DNA from: Beroe ovata
Lineage: Eukaryota > Ctenophora > Nuda > Beroida > Beroidae
Direction: 5' to 3'
Assembly: GCA_946803715.1 (NCBI GenBank)
Contig: CAMPET010000146.1
Span: forward strand, 131,426-146,102
DNA: 14,677 nucleotides
Shown: positions 1 to 8,527 of the stretch, piece after piece
Numbering within the stretch: position 1 is the stretch's first letter
Layout of the letters: each line of letters starts with the position of its first letter
Program-made: the position numbers and the translations under genes
The notes under the pieces: generated by a model
Told to the model about the DNA's origin: nothing
Seen by the model: the letters and a program-made list of their open reading frames with translations, nothing else
Database searches by the model: none

Positions 1-1
<1 letters not shown>

Positions 2-31
<30 letters not shown>
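2..31. repeat. (TG)n microsatellite at the left edge
   Basis: Fifteen uninterrupted TG units. The tract lies downstream of the last visible PSMD8 donor, so it sits inside a PSMD8 intron. Seen directly; the true length is unknown because the window begins inside it. Confidence 0.97.
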
Positions 32-33
<2 letters not shown>

Positions 34-199
34 GGAGCAGTGAACAGTGAACACTCTGGACGTCTCAGAGTGCACGGATTACTTAACTCGCAGATTATGT
101 CAGTCCTCAACTTCGAATTCGGAGAATTTGAGTGAAACAGCCTCTATTTACCAAATATAGCTGCAGCTCATAACACGACACACAACAATGCTTTACTAC

Positions 200-670
200 C
201 TCTCAAATGAGGGGATGTCTTTCTTCAGAATGCTCCATTGAGCTCCTAACTCCAGTATGTCCCGAGCTAGGATCAGTTCTGGTGTGGAGGCCGAGGAGTT
301 GGAGGTGGGGAGAAATGAGAGTTGGGTGAGGGATACCTGTGTGGGAGGATTAGATTGTTGTGGGAAGAGTTGATTGTTGTGAGCTCTCCCAGTTTCGAAT
401 GACAGACAAGATAGTATAAACAGCAGAAACAATCACATTAGTCGTAAAGTAGAGGAGATATAGCTCAAGGAAGCGGGTCAAAATTTAAATCTTGAATAAG
501 CTTGGGACAAGTTAAGTAATTAATAACAAAGTAGCACGGTCTTCAGGGATACAGACACTTACTTTGAGTGTAGCAAGGTAACCACCACATTTGTCCAGGT
601 CACAAGGTCTCTTACTCCATTCTGCCTTCAGCTTCTTGTAGATGTCCACTGTTTCTTGGAGTTTAGTCAT
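200..670 (-). CDS. PSMD8: 26S proteasome regulatory subunit Rpn12/PSMD8, first two coding exons (3' part off the window)
   Basis: Rpn12 is a PCI-domain subunit of the lid of the 26S proteasome 19S particle. Two exons are visible: 563-670 (36 codons from ATG 668-670, donor AAA|GTAAGT) and 200-336 (acceptor CACACAG; 45 codons plus two bases, donor AG|GTAGTA). Joined in phase they give 81 residues plus a split Arg codon. The second exon carries the family's N-terminal signature, including [18 protein letters not shown] and KDIPSFER, close to the vertebrate protein as I know it; exon 1 carries the KAEW...DLDKCG part. The remaining two thirds, with the PCI region, must lie to the left of position 1. 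The start matches the short form of the human protein. Its gene lies 515 bp downstream of the lengsin-like gene on the same strand. The hydrophobic N-terminus of the longer open frame (up to 432) is intron read-through, not a signal peptide. Confidence 0.95.
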
Positions 671-1185
671 GTTTCTAAAATGGGCGATCTGGTGTTATAG
701 TAGTTGTGAGAGATGATTAGACTTGCATTATTGAGTGATGAAACTGATAACTTTATAACCCTGAAAATATTTCATGAATCGAGCCACAAATTGGTAATAG
801 GTATTCAGTATAAAAATGTTTTATCAGTCAAATGCAGAGAAAATATAGAGATTATCGTTAAGAAATTATAAATCCACTGAAAGAGATTAAAAATAAGTGA
901 AAAATTCTAAATCACTGCTAAAAACTCTCAAACTGACAATAAAAGCTCAACCTTGGTATCAAAAAAGATACAAATACGCATACAACTGGTTTTCTCAAAT
1001 CAAAAATTCAATTATAACAATTATAAACCGTGGGGTTCCGTACAGACCGCTCTGTCACAGAAGTTGATAGCCTAATCACACATACCAAGAAAAAGAATTA
1101 ATATCTAACAAAGTAAGAATCTTGAAGAATTAATATCCAACAAAGTAAGAATCCTAAAGAATTAACATCTGCAAAGAGTGTCAGT
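671..1185. other. Spacer between PSMD8 start and lengsin-like stop; no gene seen
   Basis: AT-rich 515 bp that must hold the PSMD8 promoter/5'UTR and the lengsin-like 3'UTR, both on the minus strand. I see no convincing open frame, no RNA gene and no canonical AATAAA in the minus direction close to the stop. Reading toward PSMD8, AG dinucleotides after short pyrimidine runs lie 4 and 22 nt before the ATG, so a 5'UTR splice acceptor is possible. A 32-bp tandem repeat lies at its right end (listed separately). Confidence 0.6.
1095..1176. repeat. 32-bp tandem repeat, about 2.6 copies
   Basis: Units start at 1095, 1127 and 1159, each opening with GAATTAAYATC; the first two differ at only a few positions over 32 bp and the third is partial. 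The array ends about 10 bp from the stop codon of the lengsin-like gene, so it should be transcribed in that gene's 3'UTR. Confidence 0.9.
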
Positions 1186-2541
1186 TCAAACTCTCATACC
1201 AAAGTACGACATATACCACTCGAATAGATCTCCCTTCTCCCTGTGCTCCTCTGCCATCTTATCCTCATCTCTCTTGACACCAGCATACAGGGTGACAAAT
1301 GCCTCACCCAGCTCTCTCACAAACACCTCGTTACTCTGGAAACTGTCCAGTGCAGCAGGCAAGGTTTTAGGGAGCGGCTTGATGTGACTCGGCAGCTCTG
1401 TTACACCCGATATCTCGCCCTGGTACGGGTCTCCCTCGAGAACCATGCTCTTTTCAATTCCGTCCATGCCGGCAATGATAATGGCCGCCTCAAGCAGGTA
1501 GGGGTTTGTAGCCGCCCCAGGAAGCCGCACCTCGAAATACACGTTCTTTGTGCCACTGTTCTTTGTTCTGAACGCGAGACTCCTGTTGTCGAGTCCCCAC
1601 GCCGTGTTGATAGGAGCAAAGCCACCACTGTTGCTACGTTCCACACAGTTGGAAGTAGTGGCGGCTAGTGCCAACACTGCCTCACAGTGGTATATGATGC
1701 CGGCCAACCAACTCCGGGCTATTGAAGAGAGTCCGTACTCCATGTCAGGGTCATAGAACACATTCTCCCTATCACTCGTCCAGAGGGAATGATTGAAATG
1801 AGCGGAGCACCCTGATTCCCCGGGGAAGGGTTTCGTCATCCAGAGAGCATTGTACCCATGTTTAGCGGCTATTTCCTTGACTAGTTGTTTAGTCCTGAAG
1901 GCGTTATCTGCCGCACACAACCCATATGCTGGTTTCTGAGCCAGCTCAAACTGTCCTCTACCGTACTCAGTATGAAACCGTTCTGGAAAGATGCCAATAT
2001 TCTTCATGTTCCGCATGATGTCACGAGCTATGTCCTCGTGCTGTGTGAGGAGACGGGTATCAAACGGACTGACATCCTCATTTGCTCGTTTTCCGGTTTT
2101 CGAATCAAGCAGGTGAAACTCGTACTCGAAGGCGCTGTAGATTTGCAAGCTGTGTTTGGAGAGTAGACTATCCACTAAACCTCTACAGATATTCCTAGGT
2201 TCACAGCTGTGTAATGGACTCTTACTGTCCTCCATCTGCATCCGACTATCCGCCAACACACTCGCAGTTTTATCCAGCCAGGGCAGCACTCGGAATGTGG
2301 ACAGATCAGGGTAAAGAGCCATGTTCTGGTATGCGATATCAGTCGTTAAACCGACACCGAACACAAGATTTCCGTCTGTCCGGCACGCTAACGTGCACTG
2401 AGACATGCCGAATCCGGTTTCGTAACAGTCTAGGAAGTGGTCAGCATGGAGGAGATAGCCCCGGGATATGCCATGAAGATCCGGGAATTCTATACGGACA
2501 AATTCAACTTGACCTCCTTCAATAGACTTTCGGAAATCCAT
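1186..2541 (-). CDS. LGSN: Lengsin-like protein of the glutamine synthetase I fold (probably not a working glutamine synthetase)
   Basis: Single-exon frame of 451 residues from the ATG at 2539-2541, which has a good initiation context (GCCATGG). An upstream in-frame ATG at 2563-2565 is less likely, because a splice-acceptor-like CTACAG lies between them. The N-terminal beta-grasp domain (about 1-105, with FVRIEFPDLHG) is followed by the catalytic GS barrel. Visible family motifs: EYE at 139-141 (metal-ligand glutamates), E192...GQFE199, AHFNHSLW around 247-254, NRS at 319-321, FEVRLPGAATNPY from 336. The flap glutamate of bacterial GS I (PGYEAP region) is Phe308 here (GGFAP), and one His of the HxH pair is Asn250. 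Vertebrate lengsin is a known non-enzymatic member of this family with a lens structural role; a lens role need not apply here. The gene starts 257 bp after the DSCC1 stop, same strand. The family is secure; orthology to lengsin rather than another GS I-like protein is inferred. Confidence 0.85.
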   Translation of the reverse strand: MDFRKSIEGGQVEFVRIEFPDLHGISRGYLLHADHFLDCYETGFGMSQCTLACRTDGNLVFGVGLTTDIAYQNMALYPDLSTFRVLPWLDKTASVLADSRMQMEDSKSPLHSCEPRNICRGLVDSLLSKHSLQIYSAFEYEFHLLDSKTGKRANEDVSPFDTRLLTQHEDIARDIMRNMKNIGIFPERFHTEYGRGQFELAQKPAYGLCAADNAFRTKQLVKEIAAKHGYNALWMTKPFPGESGCSAHFNHSLWTSDRENVFYDPDMEYGLSSIARSWLAGIIYHCEAVLALAATTSNCVERSNSGGFAPINTAWGLDNRSLAFRTKNSGTKNVYFEVRLPGAATNPYLLEAAIIIAGMDGIEKSMVLEGDPYQGEISGVTELPSHIKPLPKTLPAALDSFQSNEVFVRELGEAFVTLYAGVKRDEDKMAEEHREKGDLFEWYMSYFGMRV

Positions 2542-2798
2542 GGCTAATAGAGACGACTGTAGCATGTGATTAGTGAAAAAGGATCGTGTGAAAAGTTTGG
2601 ACACTGGGCATCACCAATCAATATAGTTTTCGCACCTTATTGTTGCATCGACATCGGCACAAGTTGCCAATGATAAAATATCAATGAGAGTATAGTATCC
2701 AAGAATGAAGTCAAATATCATCAATGATGAGGAAATTAAAATGCCAAATAAAATGTGTGAAATTGAATGAAAAAAGAATTTGATGAGTTTCCAATTGT

Positions 2799-5359
2799 TC
2801 AGGAGCGAACTTTCGAATTATAAACTTTCGTTTTTGTTTTCTGATCAGTTGTGCTTCTACAGTGTTTCAAAAGGAGGGCATTCACGGTCTGGCCAGGTCC
2901 AATCAGGTCCTGGAATGCCAATATGTACCATTGTATAGCAAGAATTCGATATCTTTTAATAGTTCCTAATAAGGGAATATCTTACCTCCAAATAAGGAAT
3001 AATGTCATCTTGGTGCCAGCGTTCCTGCTGACTGAATAGGTAAGCAAACCGCTCCGTGGGATCATTAGGTAGGTCACTCGCAGGAAAGTACGTGATGAGA
3101 TGCGGTAGAGAAGATCGATTCACGAGACCAACTCCCCTCAAATGAACGAGGTCAGCAGTCATTCCATCGGGTAGAGAGTCTTGCCACACTTCCACGAACT
3201 GAAGTGGGAAGTCCGTGCTTTAATAGAAACGTATTGTAGGATATAAAAATAGTCATAGGTGGTATCATAGGCGTCAATACAACGATCTAAAATCTTCGCT
3301 GCTCACCTCAGACAAATTGAATTTCCCAGCAGTACTTGAGAGTATGTATTCACCGTAGAATCGACAAACTTTCTCTTCACATAGCTTGATAAACAACTCA
3401 TCTCCTCCCATTTCCTCATCCTCTACCTGGAATTAGATATCCTTCACTGCTTGACGAACGTCATACAACGCCGTGCGTGGCACAGTATGCATTTCCCACA
3501 ATAATCCACTAGCAGAGAGTGATTGACGATATGCAAGGTACTGTACAAGACCCCAATACGCTGATCACTTGGTCTACTATAATTCAGACGGATTTTGAGT
3601 AACAAGATCGTCACAAAGCGAATTCTGGGGGATGAACCCCCGGGGAGATATTTTACCTGGCCGCCATATAATCTGAGACACAACTCTGTCACAAAACACG
3701 GCTGTAATTCCTCCAGAGTGTGGCACGATTCTATCAGTGGAACTCTCTCCCACGACCAGGATTTCTCCTCCAGCAACGTCAGGATCCTACCAGTGCATAG
3801 TGGGGGTTTTTTCCGGGTTTTCCTCCCAAAAATCAGGGGTTTTCCTACAAATAAACTTCTACAGTGCTAAGTGAATAGGACGGTACCTCGACATAGATGA
3901 GGTCTTGTATTGGTGCTCTATAACTCTCCAGTAATCATTGTACTCAATTGCACCTAGTTCATCGAGACCAGCCCGCAGTTCCTAGAACGAGAAATATAAC
4001 ATAACATGCATTGCACATTGTACAATGTTCACTGCACCTTGTACATTGTACAATGTATAATGTGCAATGTGCATTGCAATCATGTTTGGCATGATTTAAA
4101 CATAACCGGTTTCTCAGTTAACCGAGTCATGACAGTCGTGCATGGGTCGGGAGTTCGTATACCTGTTCTGATGCTTGTATGAGACCTAACAAATCTTCTG
4201 TCGTACATTTCTCTTCTTTTTCCGCTGTCTCATTCTCCTCGCCAGTGTAAGCACTCCTGATAGGTAATAACAAGAATGAAGCGTCAAGCGCCTGGTCCTT
4301 ATACATGATATGTTCAGAAATTATCCTTATTTTCTTGGTCATGAAGATTGAGCAATATCTGAACTTGGCTGTTTTATAAAACTTGAAGTAAGCACTTAGC
4401 CTGTATACACTATACACAAACATACACACCTGTTTAGAACTACGCGTAGTTTATCTAGCTTCGCCCGGCACAACTTCAACTGAGGGTCAGTTACGGTCAG
4501 CACATTCATCTGCTTTATTATCTCAATGAGGGATCACGATGAAATAGGCACAATAAACACCCTGACACACACTTACACTTACAAACACACATACACACAC
4601 ACACTTACACAGACACACACTTACACAGACACACACTTACACACACACACACACACACATACCAACCGACACACACAGACACACAAACACAAACACACTT
4701 ACACAAACACACACACACACACACACATACACACACTAGTAGATACATACCTCATAGTAGATGAAGTTGGTACTGGACACTGACCGGCAGGGTAGCTCAT
4801 CACACTGTCCGGTGTCTGTGGACAGTTCCGGAATGAGGAGGAGAGAATTGGAAGTGGTGCACTCTCTCACAGCGTAACTCTTGTCTGCGGTGCACAACAC
4901 TGCGTCCTCTGACCCTTCACCTCGCAGTACTAGGAGTGGAAATGATGCGGGGTTTATTCTTAGGTAAATTCGGGATGAGCTTAGTTTGACGGTCAGGCAA
5001 CATGATCAGAAGATTGATATGAAAGTTCTTGTCGTTGTTATGGAGGGTACAAATGGAAAATCAAGCATTCTCACCGAACTGTTTTTCCGATTGCAGGGTT
5101 TCAAGAAGTTCTGGGGACAACTCAATCAATCTGACATCATTGCTTCCAAAGTTTTGGTCAAAATATAATACCTGTCAAGAAGATAACTGTCGGTTTCACA
5201 GATTTGCCCCATAAGTTAGCCATAAATGAATCAAGTTGACTACTATCATATGGTACTTACTACCTGTGTGTTTTTGGGGTTTTCAAGGTTTGCTTCTTCA
5301 CATCTTGATTTCACAGCTTCTTCTAGTGATTCCTCGATTACTTCTCCATCTATTATCAT
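2799..5359 (-). CDS. DSCC1: DSCC1 (DCC1), sister chromatid cohesion subunit of the CTF18-RFC clamp loader; ten exons, complete
   Basis: Ten exons join in phase with GT-AG introns: 5264-5359, 5075-5171, 4751-4929, 4430-4509, 4163-4256, 3887-3981, 3657-3786, 3307-3426, 2986-3198, 2799-2909. They encode 404 residues (human about 393). DCC1 binds CTF8 and CTF18 in the alternative RFC that loads PCNA and promotes cohesion in S phase; its C-terminal winged-helix repeats contact DNA and polymerase epsilon. Landmarks shared with the human protein: LRGEGSEDAVLC (66-77), AKLDKLR, the TTEDLLGLIQASE block (169-181), YWRVIEHQY, SWSWERVPL, KFNLSE, then EVWQDSLPDGM from 300 and the RFAYLFS...IIPYLE stretch ending exon 9. 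The last exon ends with KVYNSKVRS. An in-frame TAG lies 6 nt before the ATG, fixing the start unless a 5'UTR intron joins there (TTCTAG is acceptor-like). The N-terminal exon is the least conserved, so exon 1 is a little less certain than the rest. Confidence 0.96.
4004..4080. repeat. Inverted repeats within the DSCC1 intron between exons 5 and 6
   Basis: ACATTGTACAATGT at 4015-4028 and TACATTGTACAATGTA at 4042-4057 are each perfect palindromes (14 and 16 bp). The flanks (TTGCAC on the left, GTGCAATGTGCATTGCAA on the right) extend the pairing between them with a 5-nt insertion. The intron RNA could form a strong hairpin. A looser relative of the same sequence family occurs near 9960-10000. 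Confidence 0.85.
4564..4736. repeat. Interrupted (CA)n microsatellite in a DSCC1 intron
   Basis: About 170 bp of CA units with TTACAC, AGACAC and AAACAC interruptions, lying in the DSCC1 intron 4510-4750. Open frames through it encode only Thr/His repeats and are not genes. Confidence 0.97.
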
Positions 5360-6714
5360 ACCTTGCTAGAATGAATTATTCATTGTCATTATTCATTGAA
5401 TTATTCATTTAGTACAATGATCATGAAAATGACCTCACTTCATTTACCACAAATCATAAGTTTGTACGTACGTACGTTAGCTAGAATTTGAGAGCCGCGC
5501 AGGAACGCGCAAAGAAATAGCGCGTCCATCAATAATCACATCGCGCAATCCATTAGATCGCAAATTCAGTAGCACAAACTTGTGACATGGGGACAAGATT
5601 GGACAAACGCCGTAAGACATCATCAATTCAAAGCAGAGCAAACCTAAATTCCTATCCATACCTTAAACCTTAAATTGCCGGAAAGCATTTCAATGAGGAC
5701 ACGGAGCTCACAGCAAATGGAACGATTTGAAATTTGAAAAACATTCATGTTGACACCTGACAGATATGAAGCAAGCTGCGAAGGCTCCCGAAAGAGCCGA
5801 TCTTTTATTACGACTTGGAAAAAGAGGAGGAAATGAAAGCGAACTGGTCCATTCAAGTCTTAACTTAAGATAATGACTTGGGAAGGTCAAATTTTGCAAA
5901 ACTCTAGAAATGATCAAGGGAATGTTTCCTTATTGATTCCTATAACGTGACCAAGCATTCGTAGACGGGCGCTTACCCGTAACAATGTCAAACTCCCATA
6001 TAACCGGTAAAACCTATAAATTTGCATTACAAGAGTAAGTTATAACTCTTACTCAGTGATCACTGTTACTGACAACTGGTACAATAGTACGATAGCTCAT
6101 ATCTTACATTCTCTGGCCATCCAATCTGTTTCTTCAGGTATTTACCCGGAATAACTCCAAATTAAACCCTAGTTAGAACTCATATCTCTGACACAAAGAT
6201 AGATAACTCCACACCAGAAACACAATCCCAGAATTCTAGCGTAATTGTGTTTTGGAATCTCCAATAACTGCAACAACTGCACACAACGTAGCAACCCTCA
6301 GTTGCTATGACAACTTCTTTTAGAGAGTGGTTTTTAATACGATTACAGGTCACTCAAGAACAGCATTATGTGTGCGTGTTATAGTTGTTGCAGCGAATAG
6401 AGGACAGTTATTTGTTACATCTCCCTAGATGACGTCGGGAAAGTTTGTGTGAATTGTCAGCGCATGTTCTTGTTTTTGAAATGTTACTTTGACCTTGATT
6501 TCCAATATTCAAGTTTGTCCTCTATCACGCGTGGGGATTAGATAGAATCATCGGCCTAACTACCATGATTCAAACAATGAAATCGCTTCAATGATTACTA
6601 TTTTTCGCCCTGTTTTCAGGTGTTGTATTCAAAGATCGAATTCACAATCACAATTTCTTACTTCTCTCTATCGCAACCTGATCACTCCGAATAGATACCT
6701 ATAGATACAAAACA
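5360..6714. promoter_or_regulatory. Divergent promoter region between DSCC1 (minus) and the decarboxylase-like gene (plus)
   Basis: 1,355 bp with no supportable coding exon; the open frames at 5477-5917 are short and show no family motifs. A small CpG-rich patch (GCCGCGC, ACGCGC, GCGCG at 5490-5525) lies about 150 bp before the DSCC1 ATG, as expected for a housekeeping promoter. Toward the plus gene there is an X-box at 6301-6314, a CRE-like TGACGTC at 6430-6436, and a strong splice acceptor (long pyrimidine run then TTTTCAG, AG at 6618-6619), which suggests a 5'UTR intron ending 95 nt before the plus-strand ATG. A perfect 12-bp palindrome CAGTGATCACTG lies at 6054-6065. Promoter function is inferred from position. 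Confidence 0.6.
6301..6314 (+). promoter_or_regulatory. RFX-type X-box
   Basis: GTTGCTATGACAAC fits the X-box consensus GTHNYYATRRNAAC at every position. X-boxes bind RFX factors (DAF-19 in nematodes) and are common at cilium genes. Its left half also pairs with GTAGCAAC just upstream. It lies 401 bp before the decarboxylase-like ATG and 942 bp before the DSCC1 ATG. Binding is inferred from the motif only. Confidence 0.45.
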
Positions 6715-8527
6715 ATGACCGACTCACTCCGCAAGAAGATCTGCACTCTTCTCGAGAAGCTGAAGAGTACAGAGGAGAGCAGGGAGTACTGCAGCTTTGA
6801 GGATTTAAAAGAAAAACTTGTGTTTGACGAGTACATGACGAAGGATGAAAAGTTTGAAGCTGTACTGGACGTTGTGTGCAAGCATTGTATCGATACGAAG
6901 AGTCCCAATTTCATGGGCCAACTTTTCGGAGGTATTATCGAAAACAAGGCTGTAAAGTGTACTGTGTAGACTGTGGCAAGGGGGCTAAGTCTTGCACTTT
7001 GATTCGCATATCAATTCATGAATAAATACAAATCTATACCTGATACCTGACACTAACACCTGACAACCAAGGATCCTCAGGTGCGACGGAGATCTCCTTC
7101 ATAGCGGAGATGATCATAGCATACTTTAACACCAGCTGCCACACCTACGAATCAAGTCCCTTCTTTACTCTGGCAGAGGAAGAGGTCATGAAAAAAGTCC
7201 TTGGTGAGTGGATTAGGTTCCTCTCTGAGAATGAATATTTGTCATGCAAAAAAATGGTCTGCGTTCATTTTGCAAGGTGCTGAAATCTTTTCAAAATGTC
7301 ACAGGATATGTGGGATACGACGACGCCGCAAACGGAATTTTTCTTCCCGGAAGTACCATCTGTACCACAGTAGGGATGGTCTGTGCAAGATACAAAAAGT
7401 TCCCTGAGTCAAAACACACCGGGCTAACTCAACCAATTCAGGTTAGCATCTGTCATTGTTTCAGTCCATGGAGTTCATTAAAGAGGTGCAACAGAAGTCT
7501 GGTACCTCAGAATTGTACTAAAAGCTTAACGAACTTTACACTTTCCACATTACAGAGAGTCCAAATAAATCAAATCAAATTACAGGTGGTAACGTCCGTG
7601 GACTCAGACTTATCCGTGGAAAAAGCTGCCATCATGATGGGCATTGGAGTTGACAACATAATAAAAATTGATTTCGAAGAGACAACACCTCGACAACTTG
7701 ACAGTATCTTGAAGAACAACAATGTCATCATGATCAATTCAACATTTGGTACTGTTGCAGAAGGGAAGATGGAAAACCTGGACAAATTCGCAAAGGTATG
7801 TCAGCTTATATAGCATTTTAGTATAGCATAGCGCGATAAGTATTCATAATTCCACAATGTAGATTGTGCCTTGTGGAATCAACATTCATAAACACTTTTT
7901 CAGGTGATGCAAAAACACCAAGTCTGGCATCACATTGACGCTAGTGTTGGGGGAGCTGCGCTGTTTAGTGACAGATACCGTTATCTCACTGACTCATTCC
8001 TTGAGGCAGATTCAATCACAGTGGATTGCCACAACCTCCTCAACATCAACCAGCAATGCAGTGTTCTTCTGCTAAAGGAGGGGAAGTACCTGGAGGAGTG
8101 CTCTCAAATCATTGCACCCTATGTTTTCCAAGCTAATACACAACATGATATAGGTCAGAGGAGCTTTCAATGTGGCAGAAGAGCTGATGGATTCAAGTTG
8201 TGGTTCTGTGATCAACTGGACGACCTTAATAGGCAAGCAACCAGGATGTACAATAGGAATGAGAGACTCAAAGAGCTGGTGTCAGATGATGGCCGCTTTT
8301 TACTCGTCAATGAGGATTCTCCTACTCATACCTGCTTCAGGATTAAGACAAGAAGAGAAGTTGATTTAAGTGAGATCTGTGAGCTCTTGAGGAAGGATGG
8401 AGTCTTCATCAATTTCCATGATGACTTCTTCAGGGTGATAACTGTTAATGAGAACATTACAGTGAGATCTTTTGCTGGAGTTCTAGATAAAATTATTGTT
8501 GCCTGGGAGTTCCTCAAGAGTCAATGA
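6715..8527 (+). CDS. Group II PLP decarboxylase homologue (GAD/CSAD/GADL1 type) lacking the PLP lysine: predicted pseudoenzyme
   Basis: Five exons, 6715-6931, 7081-7203, 7305-7441, 7586-7795 and 7904-8527, join in phase into 436 residues without stops. Relatives turn glutamate or cysteine sulfinate into GABA or hypotaurine. Family landmarks in order: NFMGQLFGG (about 66-74), FNTSCHTYESSPFF (89-102), NGIFLPGS (123-130), ARYKKFPE, MGIGVD, HIDASVGGAALFS (239-251), LEADSI, QQCSVLLL, FQCGRRADGFKLW. The PLP-pyridine aspartate is kept (Asp241). However, the NPHK motif reads DCHN, so the Schiff-base lysine is Asn273 (codon AAC, 8033-8035). The PLP-stacking His is Asp167, the GGSISN phosphate site reads GSTICT, SGTT reads FGTV, and the flexible catalytic loop before QCGRR is about four residues shorter. 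The N-terminus is shorter than CSAD (about 490). Intact frame and clean splice sites argue for a maintained pseudoenzyme and not a pseudogene. ATG 6715 is the first start after the acceptor at 6618-6619. Confidence 0.92.

Noticed and set aside
337-432. Hydrophobic N-terminal extension that would give the PSMD8 exon a signal peptide
   Set aside because: It is upstream of the CACACAG acceptor; homology starts exactly at the acceptor, and exon 1 lies at 563-670.
1243-1668. 141-residue plus-strand open frame
   Set aside because: It is the antisense shadow of the lengsin-like coding exon.
2542-2604. Longer start for the lengsin-like gene
   Set aside because: It begins at a GTG, and an acceptor-like CTACAG sits between the upstream ATG (2563-2565) and the better-context ATG at 2539-2541.
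4526-4783. 85-residue open frame rich in Thr-His repeats
   Set aside because: It is a translation of the CA microsatellite inside a DSCC1 intron.
5477-5917. Overlapping minus-strand open frames of 60 to 70 residues upstream of DSCC1
   Set aside because: No motifs, no good splice partners, and in-frame overlap in several frames; they lie in the promoter region.
6715-8527. Decay of the decarboxylase homologue into a pseudogene
   Set aside because: All five exons join in phase with consensus GT-AG sites and no stop over 436 codons, and scaffold motifs are well kept; a pseudoenzyme fits better.
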